From: Apiotrichum sp. Y4204
Lineage: Eukaryota; Basidiomycota; Tremellomycetes; Trichosporonales; Trichosporonaceae
Direction: 5' to 3'
NCBI GenBank assembly: GCA_025531455.1
Contig: JAMYHL010000125.1
Coordinates: forward strand, 1-64,000
DNA length: 64,000 bases
Each line of letters starts with the position of its first letter. The stretch's first letter is position 1. Below, one piece after another: positions 1-13,409 of the stretch. Made by a program: the position numbers and the translations under genes. The notes under the pieces are model-generated. The model saw only the letters and a program-made list of their open reading frames with translations. It ran no database searches and had not been told where the DNA came from.

Positions 1-460
1 CCAGTTGTTCTTTTTAGTTCTAGAAGCTGGTGTGAGATCACATGCATGAGCATTGCGCGCGTGGTGAGTGAGGCGGGATCGGGGGAAGGTGGGGGGGGGG
101 ACCAGCCGACTGACGAGGAATGGTCTACAGTACTACTGATGCTGATCATCCTGACCCGACCACGCGAGGCCGGCGGTGTAAGGTGGCGTCCAGATGGGAG
201 ACGCCGCACGACGGGTGCAGCAGGCATCAGAGGAGATTACAGGCCGACTTATAGGTTGCTGAGCGGCAGTCGACGGGGTCGGCTCCTGTGCCCTAGTTCT
301 AAGTGAAACACAGCCCGAAGTCTTCTCCCGCCAGAGACGCGCTACACCAGTCCGCTCCACACGTACCCTTCCTCGTCGCTAGTGGGATTCGGGGATCAAG
401 AGACATGTTACAATGCGGGAAAGGCAGCATCAACACGGTGTGCCCGGAGCCGCGGAGTAG

Positions 461-556
461 GACGCGAGGACGCGAGGACGCGAGGACGCGAGGACGCGAG
501 GACGCGAGGACGCGAGGACGCGAGGACGCGAGGACGCGAGGACGCGAGGACGCGAG
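461..556. repeat. Perfect 8-bp tandem repeat, 12 copies
   Basis: Unit GACGCGAG is repeated 12 times without a mismatch, covering 96 bp. Because 8 is not a multiple of 3, every frame stays open on the + strand, which creates artificial Arg/Asp-rich open frames. Perfect identity implies recent expansion or ongoing slippage. Confidence 0.95.
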
Positions 557-1672
557 GGCGCTGGACGAACTATGAATCATGACAAGATGGGATCTGATGG
601 GAATCCGAGCACGTACACCCCCTTTGAGTAAGGTCGGCTCATCCACGGACGTTTGGAGAGGGCGGCCCGAGTGGGGCGTGAGGGAATGGGAGTAGGAGTG
701 GCCGGGAAGTGCCCGGCTTCCAAGGGACGGGGTCGGTGGGACGGGGTTGGTGTTGGGAGCCAGTGGACGTGTATGACAAGTCTGCAATCTGCCGTTGTGG
801 CCATGGATGGTGTCTCCTCAACGCTTTCCTCCCTCCCAGCCTCCGGTTCGACAAATTTGTGCTGTACATCTCACAAATCAACAGGCGCAGCGCACCAAAC
901 TCATTCACTCACTAACAGTCTCTTACGGACCCAGACCTGGATGCTTGTCCTGCGTGTGGATGGGAGTCGGCGTACTGACATGTCGACTGGGCGTGCCTGA
1001 TCTCTGCCATACTGAAGCTACTCATTATGATCTACTCCCGTGTCAAGTACGCAGCCTGGCCTCTCAGCCGCCTTTTCCGAGTGGATGTGGGGACAAGACG
1101 TGTACGCTTGCCACTTTAAACAAAGGTGTCCGGGGGGGACCATCTACAGGCGAATCATCGAATCTCCCGTGCGGGAGGAGCATCTTGTTACTGAAGGATT
1201 TTATACTGTAAGTTTCACAAGGCGATGGCTCGAATGACGGCCCCGGCGTATGACAGTGCTATTCTGCATACGGCGTTGCCTTTGACGAATGACGAATGCG
1301 ACACTTCTCACAGTAGCTCTATCCATCTGCCACGCACCGGGCCGCGACGCCGGCTCGCTCAAGTCCACATTGACTTATTCTCTTTTTTCGCCGGTCGTGC
1401 TGCTACCGCCGCCCCAGTCTGACCTGCAGATATCCAAGATTTGGAATCGATCACGGACGGAATACAGTAGATCAAATGCAGCGGAGTGCCGCCCAGCCAG
1501 ACTGAGCTTGGACTATCACAACGGAACGCTGGACGGGGCCTTGGAACAGCTCGGAGCAGGCAATGCACGAGGCGTGCGACGGATGGCGCAGAGGAGCCAC
1601 CCAGTGGCCCGCCACACAAGCTCCGCAGCTCTGGAGCTCTGGAGCTCTCGCGATCAGTATGCCACCCCAAAT

Positions 1673-1686
1673 CCCCCCCCCCCCCC
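1673..1686. repeat. Homopolymer C14
   Basis: Fourteen consecutive C residues within the gene desert; a G10 run lies at 91-100. Such runs are prone to length error in assembly. Confidence 0.9.
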
Positions 1687-4600
1687 GCTCCCATTTCTCT
1701 CTTCTTGTAACATTCTGTAATCCTGTGACCGACATGTAACCATGTATGACGCAGCGTCACCGCCGTGACGCGGTATGCGTTCCAGCGGGGGACATGCACA
1801 TTCCTGCTCGGCCTGGTAGCTCAGTTGTCCGCCATGGATGTCACGGATCACGGAGTTACTGTTCTGCTCCAGTCCTCTCGACCCCCACCCTCACACGTAG
1901 ATACGGAATGTAATGTCCATTGCGGGAGAGTGGGTCCACCGCCGCGGATACCCTGTGGAATGGCATCTCGGCGGGGCACGCAGATCCGACGTACGGCATG
2001 CGTCACGCTACGAGCGCTGCAAACTGCATTGTGTAATTGTGTATCTGTGTAACGATGAATAGTCGCTGTCCATGTGATTACCCAAGCTCTGCCACCCTCG
2101 TCGATGTTAAACTAGCTCGATGGACACGTCCAAGTGCCACCTGCCACATCACCACTGCCCCTGCAGTTCGCGACTCCCGAGCTCTATCCTCTCTCGGGAC
2201 ATCCTATCCATCATGAAGCACACGTGTCTCCACGGATATCGCGCAGACACGGATACATGGCCTTGTCATCTCGCGTGATCAATGAACGCCAAGCGACGCG
2301 CGGCGCGCGGCGCACCCCACAAATCGTAGATGATGCATCACCACCTTCGCCTCACCACCAACAGTACCAGAGTGCTTGCTGACGCCGGGCCGTACACTCC
2401 GCGGGCGCCGCTCGGCCCGGTATCCTCGACGCGCGTCGAGGCACGCCGGAGGGCTGCGGGCTGCGGCCGGGAGGGAGGCACTCACACACTCGGACATACG
2501 ATCGGTGCTGGCTGCCGGCACGGTGACTCCCCTCACAGGGTACCTCTGGAATCGGAACTGTGTTGCGATCACGATCAGTTGTATTGCACTCTTGCGTCTC
2601 GTACGACTGCTCCGCGGCGCGGGATCGAGGGCGGTCGTCTGCCTTCTTGACCCTCTCCCCTCTCGCCTCTCCGGCCCCGTCACCGTCCGTCGTCGCCGCC
2701 CCCTGTCCCGCACCCCGGCGGCGCATGTAAAAGTCAGACGCCGATGCGAGCTACGGTCTTTCCGGGTGCGCGGACCTGGTTACTGTAGATACTGAGACGA
2801 CGCGGGACATTTCGTTTCAGTTCTAGCGGGGACGCTGTGGAGATACCGCCATCGCGAGGGCACAGCGCCGTATCTCCCCAGCGTCCCCACGCCGTGACTG
2901 TGCGCGACTGTGCGGCGTCGCAACTCTGAACTTGGTGAGGTCGGAGACTTTGCCGCGTTGCTCCATCTTCCTAACGTGATGGTTAATGTTCGATATACCC
3001 CTCTTGGCCCCCAACACCGCTCCGGGAATGACGGGGGACAGTACCGAGATGTGAGTTGTCGAATGGATAGATTCGTGTTACGTTGGCTGCGCTCCCGAAC
3101 AGAACAGAGGATGGAGAAGCGGATGCGCAGTGTGCAGTGCGTTGAGCACTGGGCGTCGGGCGTCGTGCGTCGTGCCGTGTGCCGCGTGCCGAGCGTGCCG
3201 GATGACGCAGCAGTGCCTGCCAGGTCAGACAGGTTCGGTCAGTAACTAATGTAACTGCCTGCCCTTGTGGAACTCGGAACTGGTAACTGTCCAAGACGAG
3301 TCATGCTGTGCAGCACATACTGTACCTCGCGACCTCACCAGCCAACAGGTGGCGGGGGAGCGACTGGAGACAAGTTGCGATCAAGGTTTGTAGTGATAAT
3401 GTGCAGCGGTTTATCCGGAGCAGTGCGAGTTTCGTTGTTGGTTGGACAATAAATAACGCTTTTCCTTCTTCGATCACGTCCCGTGCCTGTCCTGACAGAA
3501 ATGGCAGAAACGCATCTGGATGTAGCGCGGTAAGCCAACGAATAGCCAGCAGAAATTATTGGCCACCGCCCTGCGTACCTGCGTGCTTTTCTTCCAACCG
3601 TACAGCACTGTACCTTTTGTCCTGTCATTTTGTCTAGCTTTACCTTTTCCCTTTGCAGTCTTCTTCGCTTTGTTCCATTGCTTCCCGCGCAGAGTAACGC
3701 CCGCGAGCTGGTGCGATTCCAGTGGGAGAAACTAGCTCGTCCCGCGGCACCTGTTCCGGGAGATCGGGAGATCGGGAGATTTCCTCTCTTCTCGAGCCAG
3801 AAGTCAACACTAGCTGTAGTAATGAAGCGCGCGACGCGTCATTGCCAGCCGCGGCAGTGCGGCGGTGCGGCAATGCGGCAGTGCGGCAGTGGACACAGGC
3901 AGAATCAGTAAATCATCCGACTGGTCACTCCCAGAGTCCCGGGTCCCATCCCATGTCGTTTCCAGTGCCAGGTGCCAGCTGCCAACTCATGTCCTCCCCT
4001 TCAGGTCCTCGGATCCTCGGGCATAGACGAGGTACAGCATCGCGCCCTGCATATCTGGGAACATTACGCTTGGCGGGCACGCGAGCTTGCTACCGATCGC
4101 GAGATCTCGAGATCCGACTTGTCGCCACCCGGTGCGTGTTTCGAGATGTGAGATGTGAGATGTGAGAGACGGAGATGGAGATAGCGTTGCGTGTTGCGCG
4201 TTGCGTGCGCGGTCCTTTGGTCCAACGCGATTATGCTCCCCCGCAGCGTCTTGGCTCCTGGTTGCGCTCAAGCTTATGCTCGCGCCCTTGCCCTTGCCCT
4301 TGCCCGTCTGCTTGGCCCATCACATTCCCCGGTCGAGGGTACGCGGTACGCGCGTCGCACATGAGATTATTTCCGTCCCGCAGCCGGGTGGCAACAGCGA
4401 CTGACCCGGGGGCGTGGTGGCGTGGTGGCGAGGGGAGGCGAGGTGGCAAAGGTAGCAAGGTGGCAAAGGTGGCGACGTCCCGCTCCCCCGTTGTCTCTGG
4501 GCGACTCTTGTTTTTTCCCTCTCTCTCTTGTCCCCGAACTTCCCGTACGGCTAAGGACAGGGACAGCGCCATGCAAAGCAATGTGAGGGCCGAACCGACG

Positions 4601-4812
4601 CCATGTCAGAGCATGTCAGAGGGCACGGGGGCACGAGAGCACAGCTGAAGACGACGCGCGGCGCTCAGCACCATGTCGATTCCGCAGCACGGTGGTAAGG
4701 TGGTACGCGTTTGCGCAGCACGCGCAGGACACACGCAACGCGCACACAGAGACTCGAGACACAAAATTGGGTGTGGCAAAACGGGGCAACTGGCAAAACT
4801 CTGTTAACTCTG

Positions 4813-4826
4813 TTTTTTTTTTTTTT
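4813..4826. repeat. Homopolymer T14
   Basis: Fourteen consecutive T residues in noncoding DNA, with no adjacent gene that would make it a terminator or a polypyrimidine tract. Confidence 0.9.
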
Positions 4827-7800
4827 AGTTTTCCCGCACAGCGCGCTCACAGTTCCTCCCTCCTCTGCATCCCTCGTGGCTTGCGTAACGCATCTCACCT
4901 CATATTGTGTCTCTTGTGTCACAGGATCACTGGACACCGCGCGGGGCCGTGATGTCATACAGTACAGTATGATTGCGCATACCGCCTCCCCCCCTGGCCA
5001 CCGGGGCAGAAAAAAGGCTCTCATTAATAATTCTGGCACTCCGGAAATAACGGAGTGTCCCGAGATCCGATGTCGGACGACGAGGCACCGGCACGCCCGG
5101 CGCGCTGATGCCGCTGGAAGAATTATGGGTGGACACCCAGAGTTTACTTGCAGTACTGTACAGCACATTGTGCATGCCATATGCCACGTCGTCTGCTGCG
5201 CGCTGCGCCATCTCGACGTACTGCACTGACGCTGCACGCCGCGCGTCGTCTGCTTGCTGCGCCGTCTCCTACAGTAGCTCATCCTTGCTGCGCTTTCCCT
5301 CGTGGGTCGCAGGTACGCTCCGCTTGCTCCCCCTGCTACCCCTGCGCGGCCTGCTTGCGTGGCCCCCCATGTGGACGAGTGCCTGTCCTGTCGGGAGGCG
5401 CGTGGGAGGCGCAAAGAAGCGAGGAGAAGAGCAACGCACCCCGCAACCGCGCAAACTCTAGCAAACTCAAGCATCTCTGCCTCTGCCTCTGCCTCCGACA
5501 CTTGGCCGCGCGCGTCCAGCACAGCGGTCCGGCGCGGCGATTGGCCGCGGCAGCGTACCGGGTCGCGGGATCCTGGACGGTAGGGCATCGCGGTGTCTGC
5601 GTCCGAGGTTCGTGTCTTGTTCTTTACGGCAGAGGGTGTCGCCCGCGAGACCGAGATGAGGTCGAGGAGAGGAGGGTACCACTGACTAAGCCAGATGACG
5701 CCCCAGATTGACGCAGAGTGGAAGAGGGCCATAAAATTCTTGATTGCCATCAATGACGGGGCGGTACTCACCTCACAGCGTGGCCCAGGAATGTTGCTGT
5801 TGGTACCTTCATGATGACGAGAGTCCGCAGGGGGGTCAATCGGGGGTTCCGGCGTCGAGGATCGAGTTTGTTGTCCTCGTGTGCTGTGAGCCGTGAGCCG
5901 CGAGCCGCGAGCCGTCAAACTGCAAGGCCGCAAACCTGCGTTTCTCTCGCTGTTCTCAAGCTCCTCTCCGAGCCCCTGTCCGCAGCTCCACCCCGCCCTC
6001 TGTCTCACCCTCTCGATGACACCGGCAAGGGGACCGGGACACGCGGTCTGACGCAGGGGCCGGTAGGGGAAGCTCCGAGGTACAGAGGTACAGTAATAGG
6101 TGACTACCTCGCGAACACGAACATGTCATGTCGGAGCGAAGGTTGGGAAAAAATTAAGTAGGTTGGAAAGCAGAGTAGAGTTCGTTCTCGTTCCCGAGCC
6201 CTGGTGAAGACCTGGCGGAGCGAGCGGAGAGGAATGGTGGAGCGGCGTGGCGCTGCCACTAGCTTCCGGCTCGCGGTGCTCACGGCCTTACCCATCACCT
6301 CTTCATTAAGCAACGCCAAGAGTCGTCCCCTTGAGACCCGCGTTTGGGATCTCGTGGGCCGGCGGGGATAGTTGCTCTGAGATCGATCCGTGCATTTGAC
6401 TGTACGTTTAATTGTTACGTTTTTTATTGTGGTTTCGGGTTTCTGGGTCGATACAGCGAGGACCTCGGGTCATTATCGGCGGCGGCGGGGCCCGCTTTAC
6501 TCGTCAGCGGATCAGTCACCGCGTAGGAGAGGAATAGATCAGGTCGATTGTGTTTTTCATTTCTTTTTCTTTTTCTTTTTCGTTTTCGTTTTCGATCATT
6601 GCCGGGGTGGTTCAAGGAAGACAAGAGTGGGAGGAATTCCGTGACGGAAACATCGAGAAGTGGAGTGCGGCACCCCCTCGCGGTACGGACAAGTGGCGGA
6701 CAAGTGGCCGGTGAAACTTGCGGAACACTCGGCCCGGCCGCGTCTCGTCTCAGTTTTGTGTGGTCTGCAAAATATTCCAGAAAGCGTTTGTGTCCCTGGC
6801 AGTCAACGGGGACGTGGCGCGGCGCGAGAAGAGTTGTTTTTGCTGTGGGAATACAATAATTTTTGCGCGGCGTTGTGACCAGTGTGACAGGTGCCACATT
6901 CTCAACCTTCAGCGGCGTGTGCCGCGCCTCTCAGAATTCTTCTTCTATCCCAGTTCCTTCTCGTGGCTTCCAACTGCGACAGGCGATCCATGTCCCAATA
7001 TCTGACATTATTTGGTATGAAGTACTGCCCAATCGTGGCCTGGTCAGGTCTCGAATGGAATGGAACAGGCCTAGCGGCCAGCACGCCGTTCAGCCACTGG
7101 AACCACCAGCGTCGAGGCATGGTGTAGCGGCTATGGCTCTGGAGACGACGAGAACAAAAGAACGAGAACGAGAGCGAGAGACGCCCGCGAGGGAAATCGT
7201 GTCCGGAAAATAGGGCGATGCGACCAAAAGGTCAAGGTCGAGCTGCTCCACGAGTTCTCAGCTGGAATTATCTCGCTGGAATATCTCCGCAGACCAGAAA
7301 CTGTGCAGGTGGCGCCACGAAGCACCGCGCGCCCAGCTATCCCCGCGGACATGCTCGCGCCACTAGATCCGTACTCTGAGGCTTTGAGCATCTTCCAGCG
7401 GTGCCACTTTGCGGTCCGGCGGCAGGGGCCTTGGCGCAAAACAGCTGGCTGGCGAGGTTATCGAAGTGCATATGTACCAAGATGCGCCACCGCCACAGGC
7501 CTCGTCCCGGCCCATGCTGTCATTTGTCGGATCGACACGGCTCGCACTCCATTCGCGAACCCCCAACCCCCCTCCTTCTGGCCCTGCAATCCACGTTGGG
7601 CCCAGGTATCCTCAGGTATCAGGTATCAGTGTCAGGTATCAGGTTGGCCGCACAGGAGCATTTTTTTGCATTCTCCTTGCATCTCCTGTATTTCCTAGTC
7701 CCTTTCCCTGCATTAATCACCGTTCTCTACATTTCTCTGGATTCCCACTCCCTCTCAGGCCCCTCATTAGACCCAGTCTGCATCCGAACCTCCCGAGGAC

Positions 7801-10800
7801 CCGCATGCCGCATTGGGCAGCCTGGCGGCCAGGGTCGCACAGGTCCCAAAGGTCGGAAAGAGGGGGTCCCGCAGGAGAGTGAAACACGTGGCTCCGGCCC
7901 GAGGTGGAGATGCCTGGACAAGGGGAAATGCCGAGAGAACAGGGTCAACTCGACGGCCGACGGCACCGACGGCGAGGGGTCCAGGACAGGAAAAAGGGCC
8001 GGGGCTTCAGAACTTGAGAATGACCTGGCTTAATAGCCCTCGGAGACGGCACATTATAATCGAACACATCCAAATTACATGCTGCGAGACCGTGACAGAT
8101 CTACCGAGGGTCTCTGCGGTATTTCGGTGCCGAGATGTAACGCTGCAGGAGCCGCGAAGGAATGGACGACGGATTTGGAGTGGAGATGTGGGACTGGAGA
8201 TCTGGAGATACTGGATGGATTGTGGGGGGGCAAATTACGTCGTGCGAGAGACGCTACAATCAGAAGTCCCGAGTGGTGCACCAGTTGCGACAGTCCCAAA
8301 CGTCACTGTCAATAGACTACTCCGGTACTCCAAATCCCTCTCTATCACATGCCAGAGAGTTGCGAGCACATCCCAACTGCCAAGCATCACAAACGCACTG
8401 CGATGTGGCACCGCCATTCGCGGCGAATGCTCCATGCCGATCCTGGAGCTGGCGCCCCTCATCCAGGACATCCGGATTCCTACAATCCCCTCTCTTCCAG
8501 CTCTTCCGGGGTATCCAATCCACGCGCGAGTCATTCCCACCGGATGCATATCACCGGAGTACCGGCGTACCGGAGTGGCTTAGGCTGCCGCCACGACGCC
8601 GCGTCGCACCGAGTCCACTCCGCAGCGCCACCATTCCAGGGAGAGGAGGAGCGGAGTAGCCGATTCTCTGGACAGTAGTTGTTGTTGTATCGCGCGGGGA
8701 ATATTATCTCGCCGCGCCGTCGGACTTGGCCGCCGACAGAGGCGACAATAAGCAGCAGGAGCAGGGACGCATGTCGGTGCAGCCGAGTGGCGCACAAGGT
8801 CGCCGCAACAATGGGCATGTGATGTGGACGGCGAACATGAGCGTGCGCCAAGCCGAGCGCCGGATGAATCTCAATCCATCCACTTCGAGCTGCCCACCGT
8901 CCAGTGTGCACTGCGGCGGCACTCGGTGGCACTCGTCGTCCCTGGACTGTGGCCCGCGCCGTGCCGCAACGCCGCGTCGGCGCATTGGGAGATTGGGACA
9001 TTGTGGACGCGCGCCCCCGCCCTGGCCCTGGCGCGCCATGCGCGCCTGGCAACGCCTGGCGACAGTGGGAATCGACCCCGTACCTTGTTTTCTCGGGACG
9101 GTATCAGGCTGCGATGTGCGCCATGGATACGCTCGTACATTGGCACCTCCCTGAATGTGTGCCGAACGCGACTGACAAGTTACAGATTACATGTGACGGA
9201 GACCGGCGTCCACGGCCTCCCGAGGTCGTCTCCCGACATGGTCTCCCGAGATGGTCTCCCGATCTCCCGGTCGCATTGCCGGCGTTCCATACGGGGGCAG
9301 CCGGTACCTCTGCGGGCATCGACAAGGACACGCTCCGCGGTATGCGAGATTAGATCAACGAGTAATTAAGTGGCAAGCGCTTGGCACGGATGGAACACTG
9401 GAAATGGATGGCAACGGCTACGAGCGGCAACAGATGGCCGTGGTGACCGTGGTGGCTGTGGTGGCATCATGATACAAGCAGGACAAGACTCCGACAAAAG
9501 CGCGATCCGCAAACGTAGAACGACAGGAACAGGGGGGAGGAGACAGGAACGGAACACTTTGAGACACTTTTGACGGCAGGAACCCGAGTGTGGCTCTGTA
9601 GCTCTGTGTGACTGCGCCTTGGGACGGTGGACTGGTACAGTAATGTATTCTTCTTGCGTGTAGAGTAGCTTTGCGTTTGTACTACACAACTCTGCATGCC
9701 TTCTCGGGTACATCAAAGTTGGGCACGGATTGCTTCTTGGCTTTGTGTTTGTGTTGTTCCGTGTTCTGTGGGTCTGCGAGCATGGTTCGTTCAAGTACCT
9801 TGTTGCCCGTTGAGGCGGTACCGATCGTGGACCTTGGACCTTGGCCCGCTGGATTCCGAGCTAATCTCGTTCTGGTGACCGGGAGCTGGGAGGCTGCAAA
9901 GCTGAGGCTGCAAAGTCGCTGTAAGACCTGCAAGACTGCGAGGCATGACGGAGCGGCCGACTCTGTCCGCCGTGGGCAGTAGCAGCAGAGTATGTCACCA
10001 ACAGATTATTGTTGTTATTCTTTTCTGGTTTTCCCGTCTGCCCGTGGCTCGCTTGTCGCGAACGCCGGGGTGTGTCGATCGACATGCAGGAGTAGAGGAG
10101 CTCATTCTCATCGTCGACGGGAAGAATGACCCTGAGGGCTGACACAGGCATGCATGCACCAGGAGTTATACAGCAGGAATTATCAATGACATTCTCGCGA
10201 TGCTGTAAGCTGCCCCTCGAGGCCTCGAGGACCCCGCGCCCACTGTCGTGCCATAAACTCTCGGAGTCTGAGCCAATTTCAGTGGCGGAGATCCAAATCT
10301 GGCGACGGCCTGCGGTACAGAGTGGGGTCAACACACCTCGTCACCGTTGTCGCCCTTGAATGGCCTGAATGGGATGAGGGCTCGCTGTTCTGCATGCATG
10401 CAGCGGGAGCACCAAATGGTCTGTCACAACTCAAGGGCGACACAGCAAGGGTGGGGGCGTCACGCCCGCCCGGCTTCCCGTTCATGTTCCAGCAGACAGG
10501 ATTGGCATTGGAACCGGCTGCAGCAGTGCATGCAGATCTCTGGATGATAGGGCAGTGCGGGGGAGGGATCTCGGTCTAAAGGCTTCCCGGCTCTTAGCCT
10601 CAGGATCTTCCAGCTCGTCATGCTGTCAGAACGGCTGATGATAACCGCCGCGATTGGTGTTGATTGGGTGTGGATGCCGTGTTTCCGCTATGCCGGAATG
10701 TTTTGTTCTTATGACGAAGGCTAGGCTCTCAAAGAGTGAACAAGGGTCTGTTGGAGAGAGACCTCGAGCCCTCGAGAGGACCTCGGAAGCGTTTCACAAC

Positions 10801-11813
10801 CTCCGCCGCACTAGTGACGAGGTCTGGGCCGCGCGGACCCCAGAAACAGACGAGATCTGGGTACATCCCACAACAGAAGATGCCATCAGCCACCAAATGA
10901 CACCGATGATGACAGCACAGGATCCTGCAAGACACAGGGGTTGTCATCACACAGGGGGCCGGCCGTGCTGCGCTCCAGGAGCGGGGCTGGGTCGCTGCGA
11001 CGAAACATCGCCAGTGTCGGTGCTGGTTCCGTGTCGTGCTGAGGCTGCTGCCCCTTCCGCTGCTGCTGCTGCTCCTCCTGCTTGCCTCCTGCTTGCCTCC
11101 TCGCCTCCTGTCGCTTCCTAGCCCTCCCTTCTGTTGCGGCTAGCTGTGCGTGAAACAGCCGGAGCCGCCGAGCAGCGTCCCAGCATCAGGAGGCAGGAGG
11201 CAGACCTGAGAGCGATGACATCGGCATAAACGCAGTGCAACCCTCACCTTTGGAACCGGGTCAAACATGGCAAGCTCACGGGAACACCTCCGGGCCGGGC
11301 ACGGAACAAGTCAGCTGAACAAAGTTGGAGTTGGCCCCCAGGAAAGACGGAGATGAGTGGCCGCGAGTTGTCCGAGTGGCACGATGCGGACCATGCTACC
11401 AGGCCTCTCTGCGTGTCCGTTGTCGGCCACATACACGCATGCCGTGGAGCCGTCGCCATGCGCTCCGCCTCCGCGCTGTCGCCGTCCTGCTCTCTCATGC
11501 GATCCCAGATCCGATCGGTATGTGAACGACTGTGACATGCTACACGCGCAGGCGTCTTACGACACGTCGCATCGTCCGCTGTCACCGGCAAGCGATGGTT
11601 ACAGAGTGAGCCTTGTCTCCCATCTCCACCGCTGGCATGCACTACTGCTCCTCGTGTGCGCTCCTGCACAGTGTCGCGCAGTTGTCGGAGATTGGAAGCA
11701 CGGGTTGGCCCAGAAACCCAGAATCGCACAGGTACTGGTCGGCAAGGGTGATGCCGGCATTCAGGCCAGGAGTCAATGAGCAGCACCCCGAGCCAAATCC
11801 AAAAGACAGAAAG

Positions 11814-11831
11814 AAAAAAAAAAAAAAAAAA
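11814..11831. repeat. Homopolymer A18
   Basis: Eighteen consecutive A residues. It could be the tail of an old retroposed copy, but I see no recognisable coding sequence before it and no flanking target-site duplication. Confidence 0.9.
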
Positions 11832-11884
11832 TGAAGAGAGGAAAAAGCAGCCGCCGAGGGATGCCGAGAGAGCAGGAGAGGGGT

Positions 11885-11920
11885 AGCTGGTGCAGCTGGT
11901 GCAGCTGGTGCAGCTGGTGC
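11885..11920. repeat. 9-bp tandem repeat, 4 copies
   Basis: Unit AGCTGGTGC occurs four times in perfect tandem, followed by a partial AGC. The unit contains CAGCTG, an E-box type palindrome, across each junction with its neighbour (GC-AGCTGG). Confidence 0.9.
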
Positions 11921-13380
11921 AGCGTTCAGAGCAGCGCAGCAGAGGGCTGCACACGGGTTCCTGTGACGATGCCGTTGACAGATCCGATTGCTCATGCCAG
12001 AAGAGTCGTCGTACGGCAACAATCCAGAAGAACCCAACGGGGCAGACGACTACCGCCACTCTGCCGTACCCGCATGGTGCACGACTCCCTCGGGCCATAT
12101 GCCTCTGGGCCATGTTTGCCTTCGGCGGCAACCCTGCTTTCCACGCCCCGCAAACCTACCTTGTCTCCGCCGCCGCTCAAGTCTGGAGTAGGAGGGGGGG
12201 GGACGAGACGGAGGGGGAGATGAGAGAGGGGGAGGGGAGCAGGAGAGAGAGGGTCAGGACGAGGACCGACCAAGGTCGCAGAACCTCGGTGAGTGAGCAG
12301 TGCTGACGCTGCTGTGTTCTCCTCTGCGCGTGCTGATGCATGAGCGTTCCATCCTGATGGATTGGATGCGTAGATGCTTCGATGCAATGCGCTGTTGCAC
12401 TCACGACCGACCGACCGACACCCATCCCTTCCAGCATCTCTGTCGAACAGTTCATATCTGGACCCTTCGCGGCGAGGCGTTCGTCTTATTCCAGCCCCCA
12501 TCTCTTTCTCCTTCCATCTTGTCGCCACCACCCTTGATCAACAATAGTGGCTCGCTGCTTCCAGGTCTCTCAACCAGGACCCAGTGACTACCAACGGCCA
12601 TTCCAGATACCTCGCCTCGACGTCCTAACACGTCACCCCCAGCGACCAAGCGACCTCTGCGCACTGGACAAGACCGCGCCGCCGCCGCCGCTGAAAGCGC
12701 CTCACACATCTCTCATCCCTCTCACCCTGTCTGTCCCAGGACCCAACAAACCAGTCCCTCCAATCTCCCTCGGTCCTACTCCGGTCGTACCCCCGGTACC
12801 CTCACCGCCTTTTTTTTTGTTGGTCTGGTTCGGCATTGTTTCACCGCGGCGTAAGCGTATAAGCGTAAGAGTGGAGGGTACAGCACTGTACCTGCGCGAC
12901 AGAACAAGGTCCCAAGTGTTTGCAAGACAAGCGCTGCAGCCACCGGATTCCATCCATTGTAAGCAATTCAGTCGAGCATTGCCTCCGACCGTCTAGCTCT
13001 AGACCCGGCGTAGGAAGCTTTTTTACCTGCGCGCTTCTATCTCGGGAGGGGTGGCGGCGCCAACTGGCAAACAGACATCAGGCAACGAGGCAAGCAGGGT
13101 TTCTCTGACCGCCGCAGCCGTTTATCAACACCAAACAACACGAACAAGCAGTATACCAGCGCGAGGCTGCAAGACGAAAAGGCGCTGCACCACCACGACT
13201 GATTAAGGGAGAACCCAGCATCGAGTTACATCTCGCGCTCGCTTGATACTCCGGCGCACGAGCACTCGCCCTCGTTGTCTCGCCCCAGTACATCTCCCGG
13301 ATTCCTCGTTTCACCGCCCCCTCTCTTACTTCCCCCCGGTCTCTCGCTGTCGCACCGGGCATTCTTCCGGTCAGACACCT

Positions 13381-13409
13381 ATCTCCATTTCCATCTCCAT
13401 CTCCATCTC
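13381..13409. repeat. 6-bp microsatellite (ATCTCC)n in the probable velvet leader
   Basis: About five copies of ATCTCC with one variant (ATTTCC) lie 0.6 kb before the velvet start codon, inside a pyrimidine-rich stretch typical of fungal promoters and 5' leaders. Confidence 0.8.

Noticed and set aside
461..556. Array resembling a CRISPR or satellite centromere unit
   Set aside because: It is a simple 8-bp tandem repeat with no spacers, and the organism is a eukaryote; a single 96-bp array is not a centromeric satellite.
4665..6008. 447-codon open frame on the minus strand in the gene desert
   Set aside because: The translation is compositionally random, has no domain, and overlaps equally long open frames on the other strand; it also crosses the T14 run as poly-Lys. 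It looks like a chance frame in GC-rich DNA.
11244..11831. Possible retroposed copy with an A18 tail
   Set aside because: No source gene is recognisable before the tail and I found no flanking target-site duplication.
11244..12131. 295-codon open frame on the minus strand
   Set aside because: It reads through the A18 run (as poly-Phe) and the 9-bp repeat, has no recognisable motif and no plausible splice partners.
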